Positions 48,915-62,066 are shown, counted from the first letter of the stretch. The stretch: DNA of 64,000 nt from Laetiporus sulphureus 93-53 (GCF_001632365.1 NW_024468548.1:305706-369705); one strand, 5' to 3'. The notes: generated by a model not told the origin, from the sequence alone. A program made the numbers and translations.

Positions 48915-50193
48915 ATGTTTCACTTCGCCTCTTTCCCTGCGTCACATCAGGAGCAGGATCGCTATGCTACGGCAAGACACCATCCAGATGTCGAGGGGGA
49001 CATCCAGATGGACTTCGATGATGAGGACTTTGGAGACGGGTCCTTGAAGTTGACCTATCCCGGCGTGCCGCTCACGTCCGCACAGGCGTTCATGCGGTAG
49101 AGTATCCTCATATCCCACTACATACCTAGTGATGAACGCGTTTTGACAGTGGCCATGGAACCTATGTGGACAATGATGAAGTAATTGCATCCGTCGCAGG
49201 CATGGTGGAACGTGTTAACAAGCTGGTTACCGTGCGTGCCATCCGGTCCAGGTATAGTCAGCGTGCGCTTCACTTCCCTCCAATCTACTGACAGTTGTAT
49301 GTAGGTACAATCCAGAAATAGGCGATCTAGTCGTGGGGAGGATTACGGAGGTGAGTACGATCTATAAAGTGTTGCGAATCGCTAAACGTGTCTGAAAGCG
49401 TAGGTACAACCACGCAGATGGAAGGTAGATGCCAACTCGAGGCAAGATGCGGTCTTGATGCTTTCCTCTGTGAACCTGCCGGGCGGCGTACAGGTCCGGC
49501 TGTTCTCTTGGTGTTGTGCTACTGGAAAGGTTCACATGTTCGTAGCGCCGCAAACTGGAGAGCGATGAATTGCAAATGCGGACTTTCTTCGAGGAGGGCG
49601 ACCTGTTGGTCGCCGAAGTGCAAGCATTCTTTGCCGATGGAGCCATGTCGCTGCATACTCGTTCGCTGCGTTATGGCAAGGTGAGTTTGGGATCGTTGCC
49701 GAAAAACGCTTACATGCCTAATCCAGGATTATCATTACAGCTACGTAACGGGCAGTTGGTCACAGTTCCACCCGCGCTAATTCGGCGATTAAAGTCGCAT
49801 TTCCTATCGCTTCCTTGTGGAGTAGACATAATTCTTGGACTCAACGGATACATCTGGGTAAGCAAGCATACGAAGCAAAGCCAGCAAGAGGGGGAGGAAG
49901 CATTCGATGCTGAGGCCGTATACTCGAACAAGAATGATGTAAGCTGTGCAGTTTTGTTCTGCTCTACCTACAATCTGATTTTTTGTGTGTAGGATATTGA
50001 CACCGCGACTCTCACTGCCATCTCGCGTGTTACGAACATCATACGCGTCCTCGCAGCACACTTCATCCCATTAACTGACACCCTGTTGCTTGATGCATAT
50101 GAATGGGCGGTTGAGCAGGAAGGTGACGTCAAAGTTTTACTGCAACCAGATGTTGGCGATGCCCTAGTAATGGCTGTGGCTGCTCGTAGTTAA
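48915..50193 (+). CDS. RRP4: Exosome cap subunit Rrp4 (EXOSC2)
   Basis: Rrp4 is an S1/KH RNA-binding subunit of the RNA exosome cap, needed for 3' processing and decay. The start is taken at 48915 (MFHFASFPASHQEQDRY), though the N-terminus is the least certain part. An exon ending LTSAQAFMR joins GHGTYVDNDEVIASVAGMVE at 49150. Then follow RYNPEIGDLVVGRITE, RRWKVDANSRQDAVLMLSSV (S1 domain), NLPGGVQRRKLESDELQMR, DGAMSLHTRSLRYGK and LPCGVDIILGLNGYIW (KH region). It ends VAARS at 50193. About six introns of 50-60 nt keep frame. No lesion was seen. Confidence 0.88.
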
Positions 50194-50808
50194 GAAAATT
50201 GGATTCTTCAAAAGCTGAATAATGGCTAGCAGTGTGATCCAGCGACGTTTGATGCGAAGGAATCGAAGTACATCTTTTAATGTCACTTTTGATTCGGGGT
50301 TATGGCATTGTGACACATTCGGCACCGAGAGCATGCGGACGTGCGACCAAGGACATTGACATGACGTGTTACTACATCTTGGAGACATGGTGTTGGGTTG
50401 GATAGTTCTCATAAACAGCCCGACGGCTTGAACTGGTTACTGATGGCTGTCGCGATGAGGCCTGCCGACTTGCCACTGGACTTCCTGCGCCCAAAGTCAT
50501 TCACTTTCGTTTCGACGCAGAATGCATAGAAGCTAGCGGTCTTGACCATAAGAAAATGGAGCACTGGATAACAATGTGCTCGCTCCGCAGAGTTTGGAAG
50601 GGCCACATCATTTCCATATCTGTTCAGGGACGAAGCTTTTGCACTACAAGACCAAATAAACCTGTCTATATTCGTCCATCAGCCGATTACGTCAGACATG
50701 CTTGCAGTCCCATTACTGCATAGAGCTGCTCGGCGTATTCCCTTGAATAGGCCTTACCCTCTCTACATCATATATCCCCGTTTATTCCTACATTCGGCCA
50801 GAAATAAC
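50194..50808. other. intergenic stretch
   Basis: The stretch separates RRP4 from the Nudix gene. Minus-strand frames at 50164-50412 and 50409-50606 are open but featureless. The Nudix promoter lies at the right end. Confidence 0.45.
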
Positions 50809-51896
50809 ATGCCGCAAGAACCTGAGATCTTGTTGAAGGAGGATTTGCCGACGTCGGAGGCAAAGTGAGCATCGAGCGTATTCAGACGTACACTCCACTG
50901 ATCACGGCGCAACCGAAACTGAAACCAATGCTAGGTGGGTTTCACTGAAAAAGATATACTGGAGTGACCAGGACGGCAAACAGGTGCGTAAATGTCGAAG
51001 TCCTGTTGTGCGCCAACCTTCAGACGCAAGATCATAGAGAACTTGGGAATGCGCTGAGCGGACGACACGAGCATCGTCGGGAGTTGATGGTACGTTGTGA
51101 AAATATAGAACAAATGCGTATTGTCAACGTGAATAGCTGTTGCGATTCTCGCTGTGCTCCGCTCCGAATCGAACGCGTTCCAGCCATCAACTGTGATCAT
51201 TGAGCAATATCGTCCTCCAGTAGGCTCATTTGTCGTCGGTATGTTGTCCTCTAACGTGATATTGTAATACAACTGCAATTTTATTGTAGAGTTACCCGCT
51301 GGTATGCTTAATGAAGACTCGTTTTCGTCGACGCGCACTGAATATATGCTCAGGATTGATCGACAACGTTGAGACCGCAGAGGCAGCTGCGATCCGGGAG
51401 TTGGAGGAAGAGACCGGATTCAAAGGGAAGAAGGTGCTCGAATCATCGCCGCTTCTCGTTTGCGATCCCGGTTTGTTACCGCTCCGTGCGCCCGATGTGA
51501 TCCTCATCAAGCTGATTGTGTGATCCATCAGGAATGACCACAGCCAACATGAAGGTGGTCACAGTCGACGTGCCATTTCCCGACAAGCTCGAGATGTCCG
51601 CGCAGAAGCTGGATGCAGGCGAGCATATCACGGTACGTATCGTCGAGTTGACGAAGCTGGCACAGGAGTTGAAGGGTACGTGTTCATCACTCATGACCAA
51701 CGGTTTGCTAAGAGACTTCATGTCGTCTCGCAGAATATGGAAAGAAGGTATGGACTACAGGCGATGGTGTTACGATTTACCAGAGAAACGCACTCATGGG
51801 CTTGTTACCTAGCAGGGCTTCGTGATTGACGCGCGGCTCTCGCATTTTGCGCACGGGTATGAGATGGCACAGCGGATCAGGCAAATGAAGTTGTGA
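50809..51896 (+). CDS. YSA1: Nudix hydrolase, ADP-ribose pyrophosphatase (YSA1 type)
   Basis: The family splits ADP-ribose and related nucleotide sugars to AMP plus ribose phosphate in the cytosol. It starts at 50809 (MPQEPEILLKEDLPTSEAK). Short exons read WVSLKKIYWSDQDGK, TWECAERTTR, VDAVAILAVLRSE and VIIEQYRPPVGSFVVELPAG. The Nudix box G-x5-E-x7-REUXEEXGU is complete, from GLIDNVE through AAAIRELEEETGF, with all metal-binding Glu present. Then come DPGMTTANMKVVTVDVPFPD and the C-terminus HFAHGYEMAQRIRQMKL. At least seven introns of about 50-60 nt are needed, all GT-AG. The size is about 215 residues, normal for the family. No lesion was seen. Confidence 0.88.
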
Positions 51897-52355
51897 GAGC
51901 CTGTAACAATGGGGTCCAGAAGGGAGACACAGTAGCCGCGTTCAGTGAACCTGTGATTATTTCACCTTTCAAGGGATTCCCGATGAGCACATAATGCTAT
52001 CTCTTTAACAGACGAGGCCGCAAGGACAGGCGCAATTGCGGCAATGCGTGAGACGATATGTAAGTCAGGAGCGTATGGGACGTTGATACTTGTACACTGC
52101 GAGGGTATACAAGATTGCAGACCAAACAACTAAATGAATGCTATGATACAATCCAAGAGCCAGACCCTCAACAATTGAAATCCAAGCACTGTCAATGATA
52201 TGTGACCGAAAGAACTTTCAAATAATACGGGTTCTTCTTCAGACGATGTGCATCGCGAGTCATAGCGTCGTGGATGCAGCCGATTATTGTTAGGCTAGTA
52301 GCGCATCACAGGAAGTATCTCGATACTAGAATTCGCCGAAGGGCATTCAGCGTTA
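51897..52355. other. tail-to-tail intergenic stretch
   Basis: This lies between the Nudix stop and the F-box gene stop. No coding signal or repeat is seen. Confidence 0.5.
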
Positions 52356-53713
52356 TCACGAATACAAGGAGGAGGCCATCAGGACGTACAATAAGATTTG
52401 CTTCTTCTGTAAGCCAGAAAAATATTCCGCGAACCTCTTGCACCATCGAGCGGTCCTCCTTTTGTTCATGCTTGCATCGGAATAATCGAAAACCTGGATA
52501 GCAAGGCGCCTGAGATTGGCAAAGCCGCTGCTTGTGCAGGTCCGGTCTATGAGAGAGCAGCGTGCAGGGGTAAACCCTGCATTGACAGAGTCGAAGACGT
52601 CTTGCGGAGTGTCGATCACGAGGCGGATGTGGATGTCGCGAATCTGCTTCGATGAGATTGAGGAGAGCAGAGGCGGCAGCCAGCTGAGATCATAGGTTTT
52701 CTCGTGGAATGCCTTAATCTCAAGTGATAGAGTCTCCAGAGCGATATTCTTTTCAAGACTGAAATACTCCTCTGATGAAGTATAAGGTGCTTAAGTGGTT
52801 CAGCTACATGCTGTGGTACTCACCATGCCTCCGTTCGTCATCAATGGCCGGATCCAACTTTAGAGTTATGCGTTGCAGCGATGGTCCAATTTGGTGCAGC
52901 AGTTCCTGAATTCTCGATTCTTTCACATCAGAAGCTGAGACTGGCCCTACGCGGAGTCGTCGAAGATCTGTCCTAGAAACATATGGTAGGAGGAAGTCCA
53001 TTGCATCCGCCATCGGTGCCCGCATAGTTTTCAAGACAAGCTCGGAGACAGTGGCACGGGGCCCGTGCTGAAGGAAGATGAATGGACTCGGGTTATGTCG
53101 GTCCCAGCGTAGCGCTTCGCACGAAAGGAATTTGAGATTGGGCAAGGCACAGACGAACTGCGCGAACTCAGATAGCGACGGAAAGGTGATGTCCCTCAGA
53201 GTCAAAGATTCCACCTTGTCAAACAAGCCTAAAGCGAGGTAGAAGTCCCGGCCAATGCTGTGGTCCCAGGGGTTGATGCAGCAAATCTCGAGCGTGCGTA
53301 GATTGGGAAGCTTGCGCACGAAAACAGGTGGAAATGCAGACACTGGACTGTACACAGCGGGCTTCTTGGTTGGCTCCGAAGCCTCGAGACCCGAGAGATG
53401 GACGCAGCGTATGCGCTCTGCGAGACCGTTGTTGGGGTTGACTTTGAGCATGTGGTTGAGATTGTATGGCTGCTTCCGTGTCTTGAGGTAGACGGTCTCC
53501 AAAAAGACAGCACGGCTTGCTGGATACCAGCCCCGACTGACCAAAGCACAGTTCAACAGCGTCCGATAATCGCCCTCGTTCATGATGTCAAGGTAGCCCA
53601 CGACTCGCTCGCACACCTCGACAGGCAGGGAGCATTTCCGTGGACGCGCGGCCTGTCATATGTATCAAAACGAGCTCATTAAATCAGGATGATAAGAGAT
53701 GGAGACCGACCAT
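52356..53713 (-). CDS. F-box / leucine-rich-like protein
   Basis: This is a probable SCF ubiquitin-ligase substrate adaptor, one of the many lineage-specific F-box proteins of basidiomycetes. The N-terminal F-box reads PRKCSLPVEVCERVVGYLD and CALVSRGWYPASRAVFLETV. It is followed by LRR-like segments such as LPNLRTLEICCINPWDH, VESLTLRDITFPSLSEFAQF and LPNLKFLSCEALRW. A second exon begins EYFSLEKNIALETLSLEIK and ends MASSLYS at 52356. The likely start codon at 53713 is an exon of its own: ATG is followed at once by a GT, and a 58-nt intron leads to AARPRKC at 53652. The protein is about 435 residues. The target protein is unknown. Confidence 0.75.
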
Positions 53714-54271
53714 CACAGTGCACGTTCCCGGTATTCGTTGGGCAGGTGAAGGTGCAGATTATAGTGGTAGAATTCGTAGTTGTGTGGAACGGAAGTACGC
53801 CTCGCTGAATGAGCTCACGATGCCGTATATTTATACCTTTCCGTAGCACAGCCCACATCATAACGTTCATGTTTTCCGTGGCCGAATATAGATTAGCAAA
53901 CGTGGTAGTCGTGACTCGGGGATCTCGAAAGAACCGACAAACGGACTGAGACATACGCCCCGAGACAGAGAACATACGTGTGTTCCAAATACACCCAAGA
54001 TGGACAAGCTGCACTGAGCAAGCAGACAACGCGTGAACGGTACTAATCCATATCCATGCAGGTGGCCGTTTGAAAATGCGGATGTGACCGTGAGACGCGT
54101 GCACGTGAGGGGCCACAAGCGCGTTTCAATTGATGTGGCGCGATTCCCTTGCGACCTGGGACGTGACTGCCCTCCTCACGCACATCCACTACCACCTGTC
54201 ACTGTAGTCCTCCTAGATTGGCCTTCTCACTTTCCGGTCTCTCCCTGTCTCGAGTGGCTCGAAAGTGCCTT
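53714..54271. promoter_or_regulatory. divergent intergenic region between the F-box gene and PNKP
   Basis: The genes on either side are transcribed outward. Open frames at 53867-54118 (minus) and 54033-54374 (plus) are probably chance. No element was recognised. Confidence 0.4.
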
Positions 54272-56182
54272 ATGTCCACCAAGTCCATTAGACGTAAGCT
54301 CGAGGTTCTCCCGTCCACAGCGCGAAACTTCAAAGGCTAAATTGACCCGCAGCGCCTGGATCTATCGCAAATAAGCGATCCGCGGATCAATTAGGTGATG
54401 CCGAAGATGGTGGTCCTAAGAAGGTCATAAAGGGTAAGTCTGGTACAAGCCAATAGTGGCGCCTGGTAGATTCACGCTTCATGTGGAGTGTTTCCGATAT
54501 TCGAGAAGCCGGGGACAAGCACGAGCAGCGAACAATCCACTTTTCGATGGATCAAGCCTGCCCTCGGACCAAAGCAGACGTGCTTGCACGGAGTCAATGG
54601 GACTCCCGAACCTCGGCCCAAAGTCGCTGCCTTTGATCTTGACGGCTGCATCATTCAGTCCAGCTTTCCGAAGAAAAGCAAGGGCAATACGCCACCCACA
54701 TTCCAATGGTGGCGACCCATCATTCCAACCAAGCTGAAGGCGGTGCATGAGGAAGGGTCTGTAAACGCACTTAGTCATGATCTAGACACACGTCCAACTT
54801 GATGTCCCTCTCTTGCATCACTGCAGACGACAATTATAGCTGACACCATGACCAGGTACTCAATAGTCATCATTACAAACCAGGCCCTGCGCAGCACGGC
54901 GTTAGTGGACTGGAAGAAGAAGATCCCTGCGATTGGTGCGGCTGTACGTACAGTGTCTCCGAACATGTTACATTACATATGGTTTGATGCAAAATAGCTC
55001 CCAGATATCCCATTCCGCCTGCTAGCGTCCATAGCCCGCGATGGGTACCGCAAGCCAATGCCTGGGATGTGGTACCAGCTCGAACATATCTTCGCGGAAG
55101 ACAACGTGCAGATTGGTATGTAGGCTGCGTGTGCCCTGTCAGTTTCAGGCTGCTGAGCTTTCTCTCTTTGCAGACAAGGAGCACTCCTTTTTCGTCGGAG
55201 ATGCCGCAGGTCGTTCCCATGACCACGCGGCAACAGACCGCAAATGGGCGCTGAATATCGGTCTGCCATTCTTGACACCTGAGGTAGCTGGGTTCTGTCT
55301 TTCTCATGACTCTAACAGCCACAGTCTATCCCTCCCAGGAATACTTTCTCAAGCTCCCCTCAGCGCCATATACGCTGACCGGGTTTCATGTGTCCTCGCT
55401 ACCGAAAGATCGTATGTCATGCGTTTGACCGCCTGCGGTGTTTTTGCTTATCCCGAGCAGCCCCGCGGGTCCTACCCACATCCACGCCTCTTATCCCCTC
55501 GTCGACTCAGCAGCCCGAGATTGTGGTCTTCGTCGGATATCCGTCACTCGGAAAATCATCATTCTACAAAAGACACTTTGAGCCTGCGGGCTATGTCCAC
55601 ATAAACCAAGACACGCTGCGGACGAGAGAGAAGTGTGTCAAGGCCGCGCAAGAAGCGGTCGAGGACGGCAAGAGCTGTGTAATTGGTATGCAGTCATCCT
55701 GTCACGTTTTTTTGAAATTCCTGAGCGTGCAGTAGACAACACGAACCGCAATGCCGAGACGAGGAGACATTACGTCGAACTCGCGAAGAGGCTTAAGGTT
55801 CCGATACGGTGTGTCAGCTTCTTTTCCAGCGAGCTCTGACTAAACGTCGAGGTGGTGTAGATGTATACTGTTCAACGGCTCTCTCGAGCTCGCGTGGCAC
55901 AATAACCTCTACCGCGCATATAACCTGCCACCGTCTGCCGCTGAAAAACAGGTGCAAATTTCCTTTATTATTTGCTCGTTATTGGAGCTGACAGTGTCGT
56001 GTCCATGCCAGCCAAAACGAGAGTTGCTTCCGTATAATGCGTTCACAAGCTTTCGCGCGGCGTATGAGGAACCGCAGCTTAGTGAGGGCTTCTCAGAAAT
56101 CAAGAGAGTGAATTGGGTGTTTGAGGGCGATGAGGAGGAACGGAGGAGGTGGAGCATGTGGCTACAGATCGACGGCAAGTGA
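54272..56182 (+). CDS. PNKP: Bifunctional polynucleotide phosphatase/kinase (PNKP)
   Basis: This is a DNA-repair enzyme with a 3'-phosphatase and a 5'-kinase, acting in the nucleus on damaged strand ends. The phosphatase part has [19 protein letters not shown], the HAD motif [32 protein letters not shown] and FFVGDAAGR. The kinase part has [19 protein letters not shown] (P-loop), [29 protein letters not shown] and [20 protein letters not shown]. It ends WLQIDGK. The 5' end is unclear: a possible first exon starts at 54272 (MSTKSIR), but its junction to the exon near 54463 did not resolve in a single frame. DLDGC replaces the more usual DLDGT. About eight introns are needed. Confidence 0.83.
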
Positions 56183-56793
56183 ATCATTTGGCATCGTTGT
56201 CATGACTGTGCACTCGCGTTCTGCGCCAGCCCAATGCTGGACGTGTCCGTCGCTATGCGGACAGAACAGTGAATTGTGGACCTGAGGTAACGATTGCCAC
56301 TGGTTTCCTGTCTAAACTCCATCGTGCGGACTGTGCGTAGACCATGGCTACTGTGCAGGAACGTAGTTCTTGAAGACATATTACGCTTAGTGTATAGCGA
56401 CTCTATCTGTCTTGGTACGACGAGGAATCCGCTTATCAGCAGTACACGGCGCACCAAGGGCAAACGGTGTGGTATCTAAAGCACATGAGACGAGTGCGCA
56501 CAACAATCAATTTCCTTTTGACAAGTCAACGTCGTCGGAATCACGCATGAGGTAACGCACGACCGCAATGGGATAACCATAGCTAATTGAGGCGTAAGGA
56601 CGTATAGATGGGCGATTGAAGGTCTCAACATGAACGAGGCGTTCGCGTATTGCCGGCGCTATTTCCCGGCTGACTAAGCGGTCGCGAGCGTAAGCAATTG
56701 GAGGAGATGATCATCTGCTTTCCCACTGCTTAAGAAGCTGCAGGCTCCGTACGCAGCCCAAACCGTTCAACGGAGTGCATACTGAGTCATATA
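56183..56793. other. intergenic stretch between PNKP and JHD1
   Basis: Weak open frames at 56200-56463 (minus) and 56294-56479 (plus) have no features. The JHD1 promoter lies here. Confidence 0.45.
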
Positions 56794-59327
56794 ATGGCCA
56801 AAGCCAGTCGACGCAAGAGTAGGTCAGCTACCCAGAAAACGGGCGAGTCAGGGGCCACCGTCGACGACAAGCAGGACGGCGCTGACGCTAGCCCTCGTGC
56901 GCAGGACGACGATTCCTGTCCCGCGTGCAAGCCCAACGAGACCCAGCAGCAGTGGGATGCGGCCGATAAAGAGAATTGGGTCCGCTGCGATGCCTGCAAG
57001 ACTTGGTATCACTGGCGCTGTGCCGGCGACGGTGGCGATTTGGACGCGGTCGATAAGTGGTCAGCCTGATCGCGTCTTCACTCTTCATTGTTCTCTCATC
57101 TCGTCTAGGTTCTGCAAAGCATGCCTCGCTCAAGACCCCGCGCGGATCATCACTATGAAACCACCTGCGCGCAAATCCGCACGAAAGCGCACCCAGCGCG
57201 ACTATGCTGGCCTGCACAACACGGGCACCGAAGCTGGTCCTGACAGATGGATGCGAATGCTCGAGGGCAAGCAGCTCAAGGGCGATCCTTTTCGCCGTAT
57301 GAAGGGCAGTGAGGTCGGCATCGAGTGGCTCGAGAACGACGACACCGCGATGCGTGAGCCGATCGTTGTCGAGAGCCCTGAGGGACTGGGCATGAAGATG
57401 CCTCCCAAGAACCTCACCGTGCGGGACGTTGCAGATATCATCGGCGAGGATTTTCCAGTGGAGGTTATCGGTGTGGATGAATCTCCTTACTAAGTAACTT
57501 CGTATTCACACTTTGCAGACGTTGCGACACAGTCTAACCTGCCCGGCTGGACGCTGGGCAAGTGGGCGGAGTACTACGACCGCGCGCCGTCCGAGCGCGA
57601 TAAAGTGCGAAACGTGATCTCACTCGAGATCTCTGGGACGGACCTCGCGGACAAGGTGCTTCCTCCGCGGATCGTCCGGGAGTTCGACTGGGTGGAAAGG
57701 TTCTGGCCTAGCACGAAAAAGGGACGGGGCCACAACTACCCCAAGGTGCAGCTCTACTGTCTGATGGGAACCGTGGGATCGTGGACGGTGAGTCGCTTGG
57801 CACTGCGTGCACATTTGTTGCTCACACGACACAGGATTGGCATATCGACTTTGCGGGATCATCTGTGTACTATCACATTCTGCACGGCTCCAAAGTGTGA
57901 CCGCTCTCGCTAACTGCCTCGCGCGTTGATACTGATTGCGTGCTAGGTATTCTACTTTATCAGGCCGACGCCTGCGAACCTGCTCGCATATGAGAAGTGG
58001 TCAGGAACGGAGATGCAAAACAGCGCATGGCTGGGCGATATGGTCGACGAAGTGTTCAAGATCGAGCTGCACGATGGGAACACGATGATCATCCCTACCG
58101 GGTGGATCCACGCTGTGGTGAGTCAGGCTGCCGGTTATCGCATCTCATGATCTGGACTTTTACGTGCAGTACACACCGGCCGACACCCTAGTGTTTGGCG
58201 GAAACTTCGTGCACTCGTACAACGTTCCTATTCGTGAGTAACGCACTCCACTCGATGACGATCGCGTGTAACCTTGTCATGCAGAGCTTAAAGTTCGCGA
58301 GATTGAGATCGCAACTCACGTCCCGAAGAAGTTTAGGTTCCCATACTTTGTCCGGTGGGTGTCCTTCATGGCTATTTATAGGTGGTCGACTCATACTGTG
58401 CGCAGGCTGTGTTGGTATGTGGGAGAGAAGTATCTACGCGACCTGAAGGCCAAAGAAGAGTTCTCATCGCGGGTGCTTGAATCTATCGAGGCGCTGGCGG
58501 ATTTCCTTGTCTCGGAAGCGCGGGCGATGGAACATGGGACGGACCACGCGAAGAGAGAGGCGAGGGAACAGGTGCCGGGAGATCGTGTCAAGGATGCGTC
58601 GGCGCTGGCGCGGGAGCTGCGCTGGAGAATCAAACATGCAGCCGGCTACTCGAGCGAGGATGAGGGACGCGGCGGCCGCAAGCTGGGAAAGACCCCGAGC
58701 TTTGGCGAACCGACTACGAATGGCGTGGGACACAAGCGGAAGCGATCAGATGGCGGTGAGGACCGCGGAGGGATGTTCAAGAACTTCACCAAGCGGAGAG
58801 TGTGGGAGGCTGTAGTCGAGATGCCACCGGACGAGGAGATCACGTGGATCAGAGCGCGACGGCCCGCAGAGGGCGAAGACTGGAAAGCACGATGGGGAGA
58901 CTGGCAGGAGCTAATGAGCACTGAAGATGGGGAGTGGGTCGTGGTTGAGAGCCGGAAGGACGTGATTGTGAAGGTGAGAAAGACGGAGAAGGGTATTGAA
59001 CGGCAGAGGGTGGAGAGGATACTGGAGGACTGGGTGTGGAGAGGCGATCCGTCTGCGCCGCCCTCGCCTGCAGTCGCTGCAAAGGTAGAGGTGGGTGCGA
59101 ACGAGAAGATCCCTTCTCCCCCGGCAGATCCGACCAACGTTGAGAAGCTCACGACGAACGCAGACAACACGGACGTCACCGAGTTGGTTACAGTCTCTGC
59201 AGATGCCTCTGCGCCAGAGACTAGGGCTGCGTCGAGCGTGCAGACGGAGGTGGAGAAAGTGGATGTTGCAGCCGCGCCTGACGATGCAAGCGCTGTCTCG
59301 AGTAGTGTGGACGCTACTAGTACATGA
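56794..59327 (+). CDS. JHD1: PHD + JmjC histone demethylase (KDM2 / Jhd1 type)
   Basis: This is an Fe(II)/2-oxoglutarate-dependent histone lysine demethylase, expected to act on H3K36 methylation by analogy with Jhd1. It starts at 56794 ([14 protein letters not shown]). The PHD finger runs from CPACKPN through [17 protein letters not shown] to FCKACL. The JmjC core follows: [60 protein letters not shown] (the HxD iron ligands), [14 protein letters not shown], then [13 protein letters not shown] with the distal His and GGNFVHSYN. Helical [17 protein letters not shown] comes next, then a long charged, low-complexity C-terminal tail ending SVDATST. Metal and cofactor residues look intact. Confidence 0.88.
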
Positions 59328-59550
59328 ATTGATGGTATCCTTATTGCATACATATCTGTCTTGTCGTTGCCGGACTGTGTGAGATGAACTTTCTGCGCAG
59401 CAAAGTATAATTAATGATCCTCGCGATCCGTCCGTCTGTCGTGTCTGAGCTGGCGTGATCAACTGAAGCGATTCCTATCTCTCTTCCATTCGCTTTCTTC
59501 CTCAACTCCCACCAGCCCGTCGCGCACATCGCTCGCAGCGGTGCGTAGGT

Positions 59551-62066
59551 ATGGCCGACTCGCAAGAATACCCTCCTCTTCACACCGACGTTCGCCATGC
59601 ACGTCGCCAGGGCATGGCGGCACCGCCCATCCATCGCTACCATACTCAAGACAATGCTGGCCACTTTGCAGAGCCCCAGCAACCCGAAAACCGTGAGCTG
59701 CATCTGCATTCTCTTAGCGTGGCGACGATTGCCTGACTGTCCTTCTGGCGCGATGGCCTGTATCCTCCGTTCTAGCGAACACTCTCATGCGCCATCAAAA
59801 CTATTCCGTGCCTTCGCTTCCTTCACAGTCCCATCCGAACGGGGAGAATGAAGATATACCCTCAGTGCCGCCGCCGGCGTACGAGGAGACAGACGTGCTG
59901 GGTGCGCTCAACAACATGCGGATAAGCGACCCGACCGGGCGGATGGTCATGAACCACGGAGACCCCATCCCACGCGCAGGTACGTCAATGTCCGCACGCT
60001 CTGCCACGTCCATGTCCACGCACCCTGCCGCGTCCATGTCCCCCCACCGCATGGCGACCATGCCCAACATGACAACCGCACACGAGCAAGTGATGAGGCG
60101 CATGCCTCCCGGTCGCCCGACCGACCCGACGCGTCCGACAGGCGCGGCCGACGTGAGCTCCGTGCACTCGGTGGGCAGCGGGGGAAGTGGGAGCGCGTGG
60201 AACAGCATCTACAGCGAGTACGAGTCTATGGCTTACGACGGGTCGGTGGAGACGGACGGGACGAGCCTGCACTCGCATGACGACTCGTCGTTCCAGCATC
60301 CTCCAAACGGGTATATGATGCAGGATGGACAGGGAGGCTATGCGCCTCCGCGCGGATATCCATCACAGCAGGGTTGGGAAAATCAGCACCCAGGGTATGC
60401 CACGCAGGGCGCTCCTCCCGGACAGAATTACAATAGCATGTACGCAGCGGCCTCCAACCTCCTTGGGATGGGCCCGCCGCCAGGTGGTGCACTCCCTCCT
60501 GGGGCGTATGTCCGCGGGCCTCCTCCACGTCAAGCATCCATGAACTATGCTGGCGGCCCTCCTCCTCAACAGGCTCCTGGGCAATATCCACCTGGACCTC
60601 CCCCGCCACAAGGCCTTGGTCAGTATTACCCTGAACCCCCTCCACAACAAGGTCCTGGACAGTACCCTCCAGGGCCTCCACCTCAGGGATATGGCCAATA
60701 TCCACCATCACAAGCTCCTAGTCAGTATGGTTTGGGACCATCGCTACCTCTAGCCCCTGGTCAGTACGCTGCAGGACCTTCCCCGTCTCAGGCACCTGGC
60801 CCATATCCTCCCGATGCTCCTCAGTCCCAAATGCCAGGCCAATTCCCTCCTGGTGCGCCTCCAGCTGAATTGCCTGATCAGTACCCACCGGCTGGGTCTC
60901 CTCAAGAAGGACCTGCTCAGTACCTTCCCGAAGCTCCCACGCAATCGTCCGATCAATATTCACAGTTGCCACCACAGCAGTATTACTCTAACAACGGACC
61001 TCCTCAGATACCCCCTAATATGCCAGGCTCATACCTTGGCGCAGGTCCATACCAGTCTGGCACTCCCTCTATCTATTCCGGATCTTCGCAGGCATCGCTC
61101 GGACGGGCGCCGTCCATTGCTCCTTCATCCATGTCGACCGAAGAAGAGGTCGAGTTCCGGGCCCGCCCGTCGCTGCAACGGTCAGGCACGACAGCGTCCT
61201 TCGCTCCTCGCACACAGAAGTCCAAGGCGATCGATCTCAGCGCGCCTCCGTTCACGAAGGAGTACATTGACGAGTACCGCCACAGAATCAAGGACGATCC
61301 AGATCCAGAAGCGCACTTCTTGTACGCGAAGTACCTGATCGAGGCTGCGAAGAAGTTCGGCAAGGACGCGAAGGATCAGAAAAGCGTCAAGAGATATCGT
61401 GATACGCTCATTGCAGAGTCCTTGAAAGTGATGCGACGTCTGGCTACTCAGGGCAACGGTTACGACGAGGCCCAATTCTTCTTAGCCAACTGCCATGGCA
61501 CCGGTATGCTCGGGCTGCCAGTCGACCACGAACGGGCGTACCACCTGTACCTGCAGGCGGCGAAGCAGAACCATGCGGCCGCATGCTACCGCGTCGCAGT
61601 GTGCAACGAGATCGGTGCTGGTACGAGGAAAGAGCCGCGGCGGGCTCTCGCGTTCTACCGCAAGGCCGCCTCGCTGGGTGACACGGCCGCGATGTACAAG
61701 CTCGGCTGCATCCTCCTGCGCGGATCGCTCGGGGAGCAGGAGAACCCGCGCGACGCGGTGAATTGGCTGAAGCGCGCGGCGGAGCAGGCGGACGAGGAGA
61801 ACCCGCATGCGCTGCACGAGCTCGCGATGCTGTTTGAGTCGCCGAACAATAAAGTGGTGCCGTATGACCCGGCGTATGCGAAGGAGCTGTACACACGCGC
61901 GGGGCACCTCGGGTACACTCATTCGCAGTACAAGCTTGGGCAGTGCTATGAGTATGGCAGCCTGACGTGTCCGGTCGACCCGCGGCGGTCGATCGCTTGG
62001 TATACGAAGGCAGCGGAGAAAGGCCACTCGGAGGCGTCCACGATCGCAGTCGCGATGGGTCGGTGA
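59551..62066 (+). CDS. SKT5: Skt5/Chs4-type chitin synthase activator with Sel1 repeats (C-terminally short)
   Basis: The family recruits and activates chitin synthase at bud necks or septa. Exon 1 (59551 to about 59692) starts MADSQEYPPLHTDVRHARRQ; after an intron of about 83 nt the main exon runs to 62066. The N-terminal half is disordered, with a Pro/Gln/Gly/Tyr-rich region. The Sel1-type repeats begin near KEYIDEYRHRIKDDPDPEAH. Six units follow: YDEAQFFLANCHGTGMLGLP, then CYRVAVCNEIGAGTRKEPRR, MYKLGCILLRGSLGEQENP, LHELAMLFESPNNKVVPYDP and QYKLGQCYEYGSLTCPVDPR among them. The array breaks off in a seventh unit at KGHSEASTIAVAMGR and a TGA. Related proteins normally have one or two more repeats and a longer tail. 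Confidence 0.8.
60540..60990 (+). repeat. low-complexity Pro/Gln/Tyr repeat region in SKT5
   Basis: The coding sequence here cycles through units like GQYPPGPPPQ and GQYYPEPPPQ, about 14-16 residues (42-48 nt) each and imperfect. It forms the disordered N-terminal half of the Skt5-like protein. Such tracts vary in length between strains. Confidence 0.75.
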
